Source: Ahniella sp. (GTDB lineage: Bacteria; Pseudomonadota; Gammaproteobacteria; Xanthomonadales; Ahniellaceae). From it: DNA of 52,500 nucleotides. Below the pieces are notes generated by a model. That model was not told the DNA's origin. It saw only the letters and a list, made by a program, of their open reading frames with translations, and searched no databases. The stretch is taken from positions 1 to 52,500 of the forward strand of contig JADJRU010000016.1 of the NCBI GenBank assembly GCA_016712105.1. Reading direction: 5' to 3'. Of the stretch, positions 8,102 through 17,202 are shown piece after piece (position 1 is the stretch's first letter; each line of letters starts with the position of its first letter). Made by a program: the position numbers and the translations under genes.

Positions 8102-10681
8102 ATGAATCTGCGGACTGGTTTTGCGAAGCTTTTGCTTGTTCTGGCAGTGTCTTGGCCCGCTTGGGCCATTGCCCAGGGAAAAATCCTGGCCGACAACGGC
8201 TTCCGGCCCAATCCGCACGGTTTCAGCTTTGCCAACTGGGGCGGGCAGACACATCCTCATTCGAAACTGACACCGGAAGACGCCGCGTACTTGTTCGGCG
8301 AACAGGCCTGTGCCCGCAGGGAAGGTGGCAGCTGTGTGCCGACGCCCGGCGCCAAAATGTGGATCGACCAGATCAACAAGTCCACCGAGGGTGGGCACTG
8401 CGAGGGCATGGCGGTTCTCAGTTCGGCCTTTTACCTGGACGCCGAGAACGTCACGAGTTATGGCGCCAGGCAACCGTTCGAGCTGAAGCCCAGCGATGAA
8501 TGGTTGATGCGCACCATTTCGACCTACTACGCAACGCAGACACTGGAACCGGTTCGTGCGGCGACCATCGCATCGGGGAAGATGTCGCTGCAACAGATCG
8601 TCGATCAGCTGGTGGTGATCCTGAATGCGGGCAACGACCTGCCGCGCCTCGGAATCTGGGCCAAGGGCGGCGGTCACGCGGTGACGCCCTACAAGGTCGA
8701 GCAGCGCGGCGCCGGGCTGTACCGGATCCATATCTACGACAACAACTATCCGGGTGCCGAGAAGTTCATCGACATCGACACCGGGCGGGACTATTGGATC
8801 TACAGCGCTGCGGCCCTCAATCCCGCGGAAGACCCGGCCGCCTGGGATGGCAAAGCAGGATGGATGGCGATCACTCCCCTGGCCGTCCGCTTTGAGCCGA
8901 TGAAGTGTCCGTTCTGTGCGGAAGGCACGGCGAAAAAAGCGCCGCCAGCGTCGAAGCGCTCGTTGCCGAAAGCCAAACCGAAATTGCAGCCCAAACCCAA
9001 GGCAGCACCCGCGCCGAGGTCCAGGCCGAACCCGACCATCAAACCGCGGAAGTCGAACGCGCCTGCCGTCGCGTCCGAAGGGTACGTGGTCTACACGCCG
9101 AGCCGTTGTACGCAGGTTCAGGCAGTCAGCAAGGTCAGCAAGCAGCAGATCAGAATGGGGTCCCCTGGTGCTGTCGACAGCCAGATCATGGGTGCCTCGA
9201 TGCAGCCGATGCTGGGGACGCGCGGTTGTGTGGTGCGTTTGCCGAAGGACCAGGAGTACGACGTCCAACTGATCGATGATGGCAGCCCCTCGGCACATCC
9301 GAAGTCCGCCGTGACGATATTCGGCCCGGGCAAGGTGTATCAGGTCGAAGATGTCGAGATTCGGCGGGGCTCCGTCGAAACCGTCAGCTTCAGCAGGGAG
9401 CGTTTCAACTACTCGGCAGGCGGGAAACAGCGTCCCACGGTGCGCGTGGCCGACAACAACAGCGGCGCCGACAGTTATTACGAAGTCAGCAACTTCGAAA
9501 TTAATGAAGGCCACAACTTCAGCGCCAACGAGGACGAATACGGGCGCGTGGCATTCAGCGACGATGATCCCGAACTCGACGGTTACGACATTGAAGTTGA
9601 AGCAGTCGGCGCCGATGAGACCGAGAGCTACAGTTTCGACGATGTCAGCACCGGAGATGACGGCCAGGTGTTGATGGAAGTCGACGATTCCGGCGAATTC
9701 GACATGGACATCGACGCTGATGGCGATGGTGTCGGCAACTATGACGACGAGGATTACAGCTTCGACGACGAGACCGACGCCAACTTCGATGAAGGTGTCG
9801 ACGCGGACGAAGCAGGGGAAGACTACGTTGACGACGAATACGCTGAGGATTCGGTTGACGCGGAAGATTCAGAGGGCGAGTCGGAAGACGATTTCGGAGA
9901 CGATTCCAAGTCCCTTGACGAAGACGAAGCGGAGTTCGAGGACGAGGCGGATGCTGAGTCTGAAGACGAGGCTGACGCAGAGTACGCGGATGAGTCCGAA
10001 GCGGAGTATGAGGACGAGGCGGAAACTGAGTCCGAAGACGAGACTGATGCAGAGTACGCGGATGATTCAGAGGGTGAGTCGGAAGACGAGTTCGGAGACG
10101 ATGCAAAGTCCCTGGACGAAGACGAAGCGGACTTTGAGGACGAGGCGGAAGCTGAGTCTGAAGACGAGGCTGAGGCTGAGTACGCAGACGAGTCAGAAGC
10201 CGAGTACGAGGACGAGGCGGAAGCTGAATTTGAGGACGAGACTGAGGCAGAGTACGAAGACGAGTCCGAGGCAGAGTACGAAGATGAGTCAGAAGCTGAA
10301 TCTGAGGACGAGACTGAGGCAGAGTACGAAGACGAGTCCGAGGCTGAATACGCAGACGAGTCTGAAGCCGAGTACGAAGACGAGTCCGAGGCTGAATACG
10401 CAGACGAGTCCGAGGCTGAGTACGAAGATGAGTCTGAAGCCGAGTATGAAGACGAGTCCGAGGCTGAATACGCAGACGAGTCTGAAGCAGAGTACGAAGA
10501 AGAGTCCGAGGCTGAATACGCCGAAGAGTCCGAGGCCGAATACGCAGATGAGTCCGAAGCTGAGTACACGGAAGAGGCCGAACCTGAGTACACAGAGGAG
10601 GCCGAAGCTGAGTACACGGAAGAGGCCGAACCCGAGTACACGGAAGAGGCCGAGTATGAGAGTGAGTACGAGGGTGAGTGA
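8102..10681 (+). CDS. Exported papain-like protein with a ~345-residue hyper-acidic repeat tail
   Basis: The 859-residue protein starts after GGGAGA with a signal peptide (MNLRTGFAKLLLVLAVSWPA, cut near AIAQG). Residues ~25-265 look like a papain-fold cysteine hydrolase: Cys100 in GGHCEGMAVLSS, His192 in GGGHAVTPYKV and a third polar residue in IYDNNYPG (213-215). This is inferred from motif spacing, not from a named family. A Lys/Pro-rich linker (~270-320) follows, then a beta-rich region (~322-510). From ~514 the chain is almost only D, E, A, S and Y. It has one Ca-binding-like loop (DADGDGVGNYDDE), a 66-residue duplication and then eight-residue SEAEYEDE repeats to the end. The tail should be extremely negative and may bind cations or cell-wall material. 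Function is unknown. Confidence 0.85.
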   Translation: MNLRTGFAKLLLVLAVSWPAWAIAQGKILADNGFRPNPHGFSFANWGGQTHPHSKLTPEDAAYLFGEQACARREGGSCVPTPGAKMWIDQINKSTEGGHCEGMAVLSSAFYLDAENVTSYGARQPFELKPSDEWLMRTISTYYATQTLEPVRAATIASGKMSLQQIVDQLVVILNAGNDLPRLGIWAKGGGHAVTPYKVEQRGAGLYRIHIYDNNYPGAEKFIDIDTGRDYWIYSAAALNPAEDPAAWDGKAGWMAITPLAVRFEPMKCPFCAEGTAKKAPPASKRSLPKAKPKLQPKPKAAPAPRSRPNPTIKPRKSNAPAVASEGYVVYTPSRCTQVQAVSKVSKQQIRMGSPGAVDSQIMGASMQPMLGTRGCVVRLPKDQEYDVQLIDDGSPSAHPKSAVTIFGPGKVYQVEDVEIRRGSVETVSFSRERFNYSAGGKQRPTVRVADNNSGADSYYEVSNFEINEGHNFSANEDEYGRVAFSDDDPELDGYDIEVEAVGADETESYSFDDVSTGDDGQVLMEVDDSGEFDMDIDADGDGVGNYDDEDYSFDDETDANFDEGVDADEAGEDYVDDEYAEDSVDAEDSEGESEDDFGDDSKSLDEDEAEFEDEADAESEDEADAEYADESEAEYEDEAETESEDETDAEYADDSEGESEDEFGDDAKSLDEDEADFEDEAEAESEDEAEAEYADESEAEYEDEAEAEFEDETEAEYEDESEAEYEDESEAESEDETEAEYEDESEAEYADESEAEYEDESEAEYADESEAEYEDESEAEYEDESEAEYADESEAEYEEESEAEYAEESEAEYADESEAEYTEEAEPEYTEEAEAEYTEEAEPEYTEEAEYESEYEGE
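9866..10261 (+). repeat. 198-bp (66-residue) in-frame duplication
   Basis: Two copies start at 9866 and 10064, both opening GATTCAGAGGG and encoding SEGESED(D/E)FGDD then KSLDEDEA. The period of 198 bases keeps the frame. It forms the first part of the acidic tail. Confidence 0.85.
9935..10663 (+). repeat. 24-bp coding repeat (SEAEYEDE units)
   Basis: About 25-30 imperfect 24-bp units encode eight-residue variants of SEAEYEDE (with A, T, E or P exchanged at set positions). Because the unit length is divisible by three and purine-rich, all three forward frames and two reverse frames stay open across it; only the acidic frame continues the upstream protein. Confidence 0.88.
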
Positions 10682-10691
10682 TCACCTCGCG

Positions 10692-10717
10692 AAGCGGGGG
10701 CGTCAGCGCCCCGCTTT
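10692..10717 (+). terminator. Bidirectional terminator between convergent genes
   Basis: AAGCGGGG and CCCCGCTT form an 8-bp stem with a nine-base loop, followed by a third T on the plus strand and preceded by A-rich bases on the other. It lies between the acidic-tail gene and murU, which converge. The U-tract is short. Confidence 0.65.
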
Positions 10718-10730
10718 GATCGGAAACCGC

Positions 10731-11414
10731 TCAGTCGCCAGGGCGAGTGATGCCTGGTACGTCGGCTGCAATGCCATTCCGTGATTGCAGCCGTTCAACC
10801 GTGCCGATGTCTTCCCATTCGCCGATCCATGAGCTGGCTGCAACCCGACCGGCATGCAGGCGGTCGAGCCACCACGGCAGGATCGATCCGCGATGGGGTA
10901 GTCCGGTCAGGGCTTCGGGGCGATAACGCGCATAACCTGCGAAGGTATGGAGTGCCGCATCGGGACCGAGCAGCGGGGAAGCGAGTGACTCGAACACGCC
11001 TGCCTTTCGAAAGCCAGGCATCGGGCGCAGCAATAGATGAGCGTCGGGCAAGTCGTCGCGCAACAACGCGGCTGGATCGAAGTCGCTCCAGATATCACCG
11101 TTGATGCACAGGAAGGGTTGATCACCGAGCAAGGGCAACGCAGCACGGATGCCGCCGCCGGTTTCCAGCGGCCAGGCGCCTTCAAAGCTGTAGGTGATCC
11201 GCATGCCGAACGCCTCGGCCCCCAGGCTTTCCGGAAAACGGTGTGCAAGCCACGCGGTGTTGATGATCACGTGCGCGACACCGGCAGCAGCCAGACGTTC
11301 CAGATGCGCCACGACCAAGGATTGGCCGGACACCTTCAGCAAGGGTTTTGGCTCGACCCAGGTCAGCGGGCGCATGCGCTCGCCGAGCCCCGCGCACAGG
11401 ATCAGTGCCTTCAT
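10731..11414 (-). CDS. murU: N-acetylmuramate-1-phosphate uridylyltransferase (MurU-like)
   Basis: The 227-residue protein begins MKALILCAGLGERMRPLT, the GxGxRMxPLT nucleotide-binding loop of sugar-phosphate nucleotidylyltransferases, followed by EPKPLLKVSGQSL and the acidic GDIWSDF. Length and signature fit MurU, which makes UDP-MurNAc from MurNAc-1-phosphate in the peptidoglycan-recycling bypass of MurA (the fosfomycin target). The usual partner kinase AmgK is not visible beside it. The TerB-like gene lies 24 bases upstream on the same strand. A different sugar nucleotidyltransferase cannot be excluded. Confidence 0.82.
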   Translation of the reverse strand: MKALILCAGLGERMRPLTWVEPKPLLKVSGQSLVVAHLERLAAAGVAHVIINTAWLAHRFPESLGAEAFGMRITYSFEGAWPLETGGGIRAALPLLGDQPFLCINGDIWSDFDPAALLRDDLPDAHLLLRPMPGFRKAGVFESLASPLLGPDAALHTFAGYARYRPEALTGLPHRGSILPWWLDRLHAGRVAASSWIGEWEDIGTVERLQSRNGIAADVPGITRPGD

Positions 11415-11438
11415 GAAACGTATTCGATCACGCAGGGC

Positions 11439-11690
11439 TCAAGATTGGATGCCGTGCTGTGCACGAACCTGCTGGATCCGCTCACGGACCCGCTGCGGCA
11501 AGCTGCTGCTGGCTTCGGCCCGATCAAAGATGCCGGCCAGAACCCGCTTCTCGTCGTCATCGACGACCTTGTCGCGCATGGCGAGGCCAAGCAGGAAATT
11601 GAGTTCACTCTCATCAACTGTGCCGTCATTGGCAAACACCTTGATGGCACTCCAGGCGATCTCGATGTAACTCTTGGGTGCTGCGGTCAT
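11439..11690 (-). CDS. Small TerB-like protein
   Basis: The 83-residue acidic helical protein contains ANDGTVDESELNFLLGLAM and VDDDEKRVLAGIFDRA. These are two helix-loop-helix stretches with Asp-rich turns, as in the TerB/DjlA-like fold, which binds metal or acts as a scaffold. It has no signal peptide. It lies between the yceI gene (54 bases upstream) and murU (24 bases downstream) on the same strand, so it is probably part of that transcript. No specific function can be given. Confidence 0.6.
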   Translation of the reverse strand: MTAAPKSYIEIAWSAIKVFANDGTVDESELNFLLGLAMRDKVVDDDEKRVLAGIFDRAEASSSLPQRVRERIQQVRAQHGIQS

Positions 11691-11744
11691 GTTGACTCCT
11701 GCGAAGGAACAATTGTCCGAAGGGTATCAAATCTGCGCGCTACT

Positions 11745-12314
11745 TCAGCGCGCGGCGGATTCCGGGGGTGCCGGCTTGAGCCACACATCCACATCGACGA
11801 CCACCGAGTGCCCGACCCAGTCGGCATCGGCCCACTCACCGGTGCCCAGTCCGAACGACAACCGATCCAGCGTGACCTGCGCGCGCAGTCGCGCGCGATC
11901 GCCTTCGCGCGACCATGTGAACGGAAATGCCAGTTCCTGAGTCACGCCGCGCAACGAGAGCCTGGCTTTCGACTCAAACGAGCCATTCGGCTGTGCCGTA
12001 GCTGCCTTGGCTACAAAGCTGGCTTTGGGAAACTGGGCCACATCGAACCATTCGGGCGCTTGCAGGGCGCTGTCACGTTCTTCCTGCGCAGAGTCGGCGG
12101 AAGCCAGATCGATCGTCACGTCAATACTGGTCGATTCCGGATGCGCCGGATCAAACCGGATGACCGGCGCAAAACGCTTGAACTCGCCCGTGAACGGTTC
12201 TTCCTGCTGTGTGCCGGAAAACCGCAGACTGCCGGAGTCGAGCACCCAATCGTTTGCGCCCACGTTCGCCGCGCCCATCCAGAACAGCAACACAGCGCCG
12301 ATGAATCGGTTCAT
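11745..12314 (-). CDS. YceI-like periplasmic protein (second copy)
   Basis: The start ATG at 12314 overlaps the cytochrome b561 stop by four bases (ATGA), which fixes it. The 189-residue product has a signal peptide (MNRFIGAVLLFWMGAANVGA) and a YceI lipocalin-type domain: DSGSLRFSGTQ, FTGEFKRF, APEWFDVAQFPKASF, LSLRGVTQELAFPF and RLSFGLGTGEW. YceI proteins bind isoprenoid lipids such as ubiquinone-type molecules in the periplasm. Pairing with cytochrome b561 suggests a link to quinone chemistry; that link is inferred. Confidence 0.85.
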   Translation of the reverse strand: MNRFIGAVLLFWMGAANVGANDWVLDSGSLRFSGTQQEEPFTGEFKRFAPVIRFDPAHPESTSIDVTIDLASADSAQEERDSALQAPEWFDVAQFPKASFVAKAATAQPNGSFESKARLSLRGVTQELAFPFTWSREGDRARLRAQVTLDRLSFGLGTGEWADADWVGHSVVVDVDVWLKPAPPESAAR

Positions 12315-12850
12315 GAAATACTCCGGAACATGCGACGGAAAACGTCGTCGCGATCGAGAAAATGGTGCTTCAGTGCGGCACCGATGTGCAGGATGATCAG
12401 CGCGAGCAAGGTCCACGCCAGGATCCCGTGCAGATCCTTCAAGGTGTCTTTGAGTCCCGGGTTGGCATCCATCAAGGCCGGGACCCGAAACAGGCCGAAC
12501 CAGCGCAGCGGCAGGTTGGTTGATGAGTGATACAGCCAGCCACTGACCGGCACCACCAGCATCAACCCGTACAGCAGAACGTGGCTGACTTGTGCGGCGC
12601 GTTGTTGCCAACCCGGCATGGCAGTCGGCAGCGCCGGCACGCGGGCACGAAGCCGCCAGAGCACTCGGACGATCCACAGCGCCAAGACCAGCAAGCCGAG
12701 CGACTTGTGCCAACCAAACGCCTGGAATCGACGGGAGAGCGGTTCGATGTCGGCCATGAATGCACCCAGTCCCAAGGTGCCGAGGACCACGAGGGCCATC
12801 AGCACATGCTGCATTCGGGCATAGAGGCTGTAGCCGCGAACTTCGCTCAC
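12311..12850 (-). CDS. Cytochrome b561 family protein
   Basis: The 179-residue protein has four hydrophobic segments and the b561 pattern. His residues at the ends of helices (MQHVLMAL, GWHKSLGLLVL, VSHVLLYGLM, LHGILAWTLLALIILHIGAALKHHFLDRD) would bind two b-type hemes, and VPVSGWLYHSS precedes the third helix. These inner-membrane proteins pass electrons between quinones and acceptors. It overlaps yceI genes by four bases on both sides, so the three are translationally coupled. Confidence 0.9.
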   Translation of the reverse strand: MSEVRGYSLYARMQHVLMALVVLGTLGLGAFMADIEPLSRRFQAFGWHKSLGLLVLALWIVRVLWRLRARVPALPTAMPGWQQRAAQVSHVLLYGLMLVVPVSGWLYHSSTNLPLRWFGLFRVPALMDANPGLKDTLKDLHGILAWTLLALIILHIGAALKHHFLDRDDVFRRMFRSIS

Positions 12851-13452
12851 TTCTTCGGGCCGCCGCCCTGAGTCTTGCGGATCCCTTCGATTTCCAGGCG
12901 GATCGCGACGGTGTCGCCGATGTCTCCGACCAGATGTGTCATGCCGAAATCCGATCGTTTGATCGATCCTTCAGCCGAGAACCCTGCGACGAATGCCTGC
13001 GAAAACTTGTGCGTTGCCAGGCGATTGAATCGCAGGTCCAGCGTGACCGGACGTTCGACCCCGAGCAGCGTCAACTGGCCCGTCAACTTGCCCTCTTTGG
13101 CACCCGGCTCAAGTTCGAGGCTTGTGCACACGAAACGCATCTCCGGAAACTGTTCGGCATTGAACCAGTCCTTGCTGAGCATCTTCTTGGTCCAGGTCGC
13201 ATCATCCATGTCCAGGCCGGTCATCGGAATCGTGACGGTGCAGGAAGCCTTCGCAGCGTCGGCCGGATCAAAGTGAAACGAACCCTCGAGTTGCTGGAAT
13301 TCGCCTTCGGAAAACGCAAAACCCAGATGTTCGACATGGAATTGCACTTGCGAATGCACACGATCGAAGCGAAATTCGTCGACAGCGGCGGCACTCGTGC
13401 CGAGTGTCGCCAGCAACAATGCCAGAATGGGGCGAGGCAGGATGGTTTGCAT
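12847..13452 (-). CDS. YceI family periplasmic lipid-binding protein
   Basis: The ATG at 13452 opens a signal peptide (MQTILPRPILALLLATLGTSAAA) and gives 201 residues; the frame is open further up but runs into the divergent kinase gene. The YceI domain is complete: FDRVHSQVQFHVEHLGFAF, GSFHFDP, DWFNAEQFPEMRF, LTGQLTLLGVERPVTLDL and FSAEGSIKRSDFGM. It is first in the yceI-cytochrome b561-yceI cluster and diverges from the sensor kinase at 13478, only 25 bases away, so promoters or leader regions must overlap. Confidence 0.9.
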   Translation of the reverse strand: MQTILPRPILALLLATLGTSAAAVDEFRFDRVHSQVQFHVEHLGFAFSEGEFQQLEGSFHFDPADAAKASCTVTIPMTGLDMDDATWTKKMLSKDWFNAEQFPEMRFVCTSLELEPGAKEGKLTGQLTLLGVERPVTLDLRFNRLATHKFSQAFVAGFSAEGSIKRSDFGMTHLVGDIGDTVAIRLEIEGIRKTQGGGPKK

Positions 13453-13477
13453 GCGAAGGTGCTCGATGTTGGGGTGG

Positions 13478-16400
13478 ATGAGAACTGCAGCTTGGCGCCA
13501 TTGTGCCGTGTTGTCCGTGATGGCGGCAGCAAGCTTGTCGTGTGTGCAGGATGCTGCGGCGTCCGCCGAACCCCGGTTTCGCCGGATCGGCGTGGAACAA
13601 GGGCTGCCCTCAGGCTGGGTCACGGAAATGACCGAGGACCGCGACGGATATCTCTGGATGGCCACCCGGGATGGGCTCGCGCGTTATGACGGCCTTGGTT
13701 TCCGCCACTTTCAGAATGATCCCAACGATCCGTCGTCGATTCCGTGCGCCGACGTACAGACCGTGTTGCCCACCCGCTCCGGACGATTGTTTGTCGGGTG
13801 CAGTGATACCGGGTTTGCCGAACTGCTGGATGCCGACGCCGGGCGATTCGATCGGTTCGAGTCGGCGGCACTCGCCATCGGACTGCAGAACTGGTCGGTC
13901 TTCAGCATCGACGAAGGTGCCGATGGCCATTTGTGGCTGGGGACTTATCAGGAGGGCCTGATCCGCTTCGATCCTCAAACCCGCGTGTTCACCCGGCTTG
14001 GGCAGTTGCAGGACATTCCGAAGGAGTTGGATCGAGCACTGGTGATTGAACTCCTGGTCAGCGATGGCCGGGTGATCGCCGGAACGTCCGAGGGTCTTTG
14101 GGTGATCGAACTCGGCAAGCCACTCGATCCTGACCAGCCCTTGCTGCCGGGTGCGACGATCACGAGCCTGCTGCGCGAGCCCGATGGTGTGCTGGTTGCG
14201 AGCGGGCAGACTGTCCAGCACCTGCGCTGGTCGGCGACCGGATTCGATCTGAAACCACTTTCGCTGCCAATCACCAACTACATCGACGGCCTCGCACGCG
14301 ACCGCCAGGGCACCTTGTGGGTCGCCACATTGGCTGGTGTGGTCGAAGCGCCGCCCGACGCCGCAGCGCGTTTGCTGCTGCCGCGGCGCGCGTTGCCTGC
14401 ATCGTTGCCAGATCCGAAACTGACGGATGCGTTGGTGGACCGAGCGGGTGGTGTCTGGTTGTCGACCAGTGGTGCTGGCGTGGCTTACCTGCGCCCGGAT
14501 TGGCGGGAATTCGAGTTCTTCGAGCACGATCCGCTGGATGCCACAACCTTGCCGGCTGAGCGCATGCAGGCGGTGGCGGCTTGCCCTGACGGCCGCCAGT
14601 ACGCGATCGGCCTCGGCGGTGAACTCGTGGAAATCGCGGACACGGTGATTCGCCTGGCCCGAGTCCCGGCGACCGCCGTAACGGCTTTACATTGTGATCC
14701 GGGTAATCGCCTGTGGGTTGGCAGTGATGCCGGGCTCCAGCAACTGGATGCCGGTTTTGTGGTGGCGCGCCGGTTCACGACAGTCGAAGGGCTGCCATCC
14801 AGCGCCGTGTCGATGATCATCGACGGTGAAAACGGCGAACTCTGGTTGGCGACCACCCGCGGTGGAATCGCCCGTCTCCACCCTGACGGCAAGGTTCAGG
14901 CCTTCACGCAGCGCGAGCACGGTATCGTTGTACCGAGCTTCGAACAGTTGCAGCGTGCGCCCGATGGGCGCATCTGGCTGGCCGACGGATCGGGTCTGCG
15001 CGTGTTCGATTCGGCCTGCGCGTGTTTCCGCGCCATCGAAGGCCTGCAGCATCGCGTCGACACCTTCGTGTTCGTGGATGCCACAACACTTTATGCCTAC
15101 AGCGCGGGCCAACTGCTCGGCCTGCGCGTGGCGGGAAAAAATGCAGTGACGGTGTTCGATACGCTCGGTGCCGCGCAGGGTTTGCCGCCGACGAACGGGT
15201 CCAGTCTGCTGGCCATGGCGCCGGGGCAACTGTGGCTCAGTGGCGCACGCGGATTGTTCGACATCGACCTGACCAAACGTCGGGCACGGGTGCTGGGTGC
15301 CCACCTCGGTTCTGCGCTGCATCCGGGATTACGTCCCAGCGCCGTATTCCGGAACGGGTCGTTCCTCGATGCCACGCTCGGTGGCGTGGTTCGTGCGCAC
15401 CCTGGCGCCCAGATGCCCTCGTCGCCCCCACCGAACCTGCGCTGGTTATCGGCGTCGCTTCAGCGCGGAAACGGTGGGCCCGTGAACCTCGTGCCGGGTA
15501 TACCTTGGACACTGCGGCATGACGACCGCAATCTCCGTGTCGAAGTGCGTCTGCTGTCGCATGCCGACAGCGCTGCACACCATCATCAGTTCTGGCTAGA
15601 AGGCAGCGAGCCGGGTTTTGGTGATGCCGTGCCTTCACCTGCGCGCGAATTCACGTTGTTGCCACCCGGTGATTATCGACTGCATGTCCGGGCGACCGAT
15701 GGGTTGGGTCGTCCCGCGGCACAGATCCTGATCCAACCCATTGTCGTGTTGCCACCTTGGTGGCAAACGCCCTGGGCCTATGTGCTTTACGTGTTTCTGC
15801 TGGTGGCTGTCGTACTGGCCGGATTCGCGATCTACCGACGGCGTCTGAAGACGCGGCACGCACTGCAGATCAGTGCGCTCCAGGCCGAGATGGCAGCACG
15901 GGCGAGTCAGGCCAAAAGCGAATTCCTTGCCGACATCGGCCATGAAATCCGCACGCCAATGAGCGGTGTGCTGGGGATGGCCGACCTGCTTCTGGGTGAA
16001 CCCTTGCCGCCGACGCCGCGGCGATGGGCCGAGACGATCAAACGATCCGGCCAACACATGCTGGGATTGATCAATGACCTGTTGGACCTGTCGCGTATCG
16101 AAGCCGGGCAGTTGATCCTGGAACCGACAAGTCTGCGGTTGGCGGAGGTGCTGCACGAAGTGGCGGCGATGGAATCCAGTCTGCTGGCAGCGCGCTCGCA
16201 GAAGTTGAGTATTGACTGTCCGCCGGACCTGATTCTGCGCGTCGATGGCAAACGTCTGCGCCAGGTCCTGATCAATCTCCTTGGCAATGCCTGCAAGTTC
16301 ACACCCGTCAACGGGCTCATCCGGATCCACGCGTCGATCGACGCACCAAGCGTCCAGATCCAGGTGATTGATCAAGGCCCCGGCATGACCGCTGCCGAGA

Positions 16401-16990
16401 TCGGCTCGTTGTTCGCGAGGTTTGCACAGACCGATCTGGGTCGAAGCCAAGGTGGATCCGGACTGGGTCTGGTGATCTGCCGTCGGCTGTTGACGGCCAT
16501 GAACGGGCAGATCGGCATCGACAGCCACCCGGGTCAGGGCACCTGTTTCACCGTGACGCTGCCGGTCGGGGATCCCGCCAATTCGGAACTGCAGAGTGGG
16601 CCATCGTTGGCTACCAATGGATCGACCTTGCCACTGAGTGGCGAACGAATCCTGTTGGTCGAAGACCAGATCGACATCGGCGAAGCGATGGCGGGTCTGC
16701 TGGGACGCCTCGGTGCCGAAGTGGTTTGTGTTCCGAATGCCTTGTCGGCCTTGGCCGAATTGTCCGCCGCACCCTTCAATCGGGTCCTCAGTGACCTCGA
16801 CCTGCCAGGGCTGGACGGTTTCGCGCTGGCAAGCCTAGCGCGTTCCAGACATCCGGGCATGGACCTGGTTGCGATCAGTGCACGCAGTGAAGCCGATACC
16901 GAAGCGCGAGCACTGACTGCCGGATATTCCGTTTTCCTGCGCAAGCCGGTCACGTTCGAGATGTTGCGCGACTGGGCGGTGCCGCGCTGA
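13478..16990 (+). CDS. Hybrid sensor histidine kinase with propeller sensor and receiver
   Basis: I use the ATG at 13478 (1170 residues) because it opens a signal peptide (MRTAAWRHCAVLSVMAAAS) behind GGGGTGG; an ATG at 13451 is the alternative. Residues ~30-660 are two-component regulator propeller repeats (RRIGVEQGLPSGWVTEM, DGYLWMATRDGLARYDG, GHLWLGTYQEGLIRFD and others), followed by a Y_Y_Y-type beta domain and a membrane segment (AYVLYVFLLVAVVLAGFAIY). Then come HisKA with His822 (GHEIRTPMSGVLGMADLL), an HATPase domain (NLLGNACKF, DQGPGMT, GSGLGLVICRRL) and a receiver with Asp1106 (SDLDLPGLDGF) and Lys in RKPV. It has the layout of Bacteroidetes-style hybrid regulators but lacks a C-terminal DNA-binding domain, so output needs another protein. 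The ligand is unknown, perhaps a glycan. Confidence 0.9.
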   Translation: MRTAAWRHCAVLSVMAAASLSCVQDAAASAEPRFRRIGVEQGLPSGWVTEMTEDRDGYLWMATRDGLARYDGLGFRHFQNDPNDPSSIPCADVQTVLPTRSGRLFVGCSDTGFAELLDADAGRFDRFESAALAIGLQNWSVFSIDEGADGHLWLGTYQEGLIRFDPQTRVFTRLGQLQDIPKELDRALVIELLVSDGRVIAGTSEGLWVIELGKPLDPDQPLLPGATITSLLREPDGVLVASGQTVQHLRWSATGFDLKPLSLPITNYIDGLARDRQGTLWVATLAGVVEAPPDAAARLLLPRRALPASLPDPKLTDALVDRAGGVWLSTSGAGVAYLRPDWREFEFFEHDPLDATTLPAERMQAVAACPDGRQYAIGLGGELVEIADTVIRLARVPATAVTALHCDPGNRLWVGSDAGLQQLDAGFVVARRFTTVEGLPSSAVSMIIDGENGELWLATTRGGIARLHPDGKVQAFTQREHGIVVPSFEQLQRAPDGRIWLADGSGLRVFDSACACFRAIEGLQHRVDTFVFVDATTLYAYSAGQLLGLRVAGKNAVTVFDTLGAAQGLPPTNGSSLLAMAPGQLWLSGARGLFDIDLTKRRARVLGAHLGSALHPGLRPSAVFRNGSFLDATLGGVVRAHPGAQMPSSPPPNLRWLSASLQRGNGGPVNLVPGIPWTLRHDDRNLRVEVRLLSHADSAAHHHQFWLEGSEPGFGDAVPSPAREFTLLPPGDYRLHVRATDGLGRPAAQILIQPIVVLPPWWQTPWAYVLYVFLLVAVVLAGFAIYRRRLKTRHALQISALQAEMAARASQAKSEFLADIGHEIRTPMSGVLGMADLLLGEPLPPTPRRWAETIKRSGQHMLGLINDLLDLSRIEAGQLILEPTSLRLAEVLHEVAAMESSLLAARSQKLSIDCPPDLILRVDGKRLRQVLINLLGNACKFTPVNGLIRIHASIDAPSVQIQVIDQGPGMTAAEIGSLFARFAQTDLGRSQGGSGLGLVICRRLLTAMNGQIGIDSHPGQGTCFTVTLPVGDPANSELQSGPSLATNGSTLPLSGERILLVEDQIDIGEAMAGLLGRLGAEVVCVPNALSALAELSAAPFNRVLSDLDLPGLDGFALASLARSRHPGMDLVAISARSEADTEARALTAGYSVFLRKPVTFEMLRDWAVPR

Positions 16991-17202
16991 AAAAACCCTT
17001 CTCCCGCTTGCGGGAGAAGATGCCCGCAGGCTGCGAAAATCTGTTGATAGGCAATATGTTCTTCTCCCGCTTGCGGGAGAAGATGCCCGCAGGGCAGATG
17101 AGGGAAATCTGGCGACCAGCAAAACTTCGCGCCAATCTGCCCCTCATCCGGCCTTCGGCCACCTTCTCCCGCATGCGGGAGAAGGGGTTCTTTCAGGACC
17201 AA
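16991..17202. repeat. Cluster of three REP palindromes
   Basis: CTTCTCCCGC-TT/AT-GCGGGAGAAG occurs at 16998-17019, 17061-17082 and 17163-17184. The first two are followed by ATGCCCGCAGG and are direct copies; the third is preceded by CGGCCTTCGGCCAC and followed by GGGGTTCTT. They fill the gap between the convergent kinase and metallohydrolase genes and may act as terminators. Related single copies lie at 41597 and 52125. Confidence 0.88.

Noticed and set aside
9645..10784. Long open frames on the reverse strand and in other forward frames across the acidic repeat (272-354 codons)
   Set aside because: A purine-rich 24-bp repeat keeps several frames open by periodicity. Their translations are monotone (SSAYSASD or RTRLRTQP) with no start signal or family; the acidic frame alone continues a clear exported protein.
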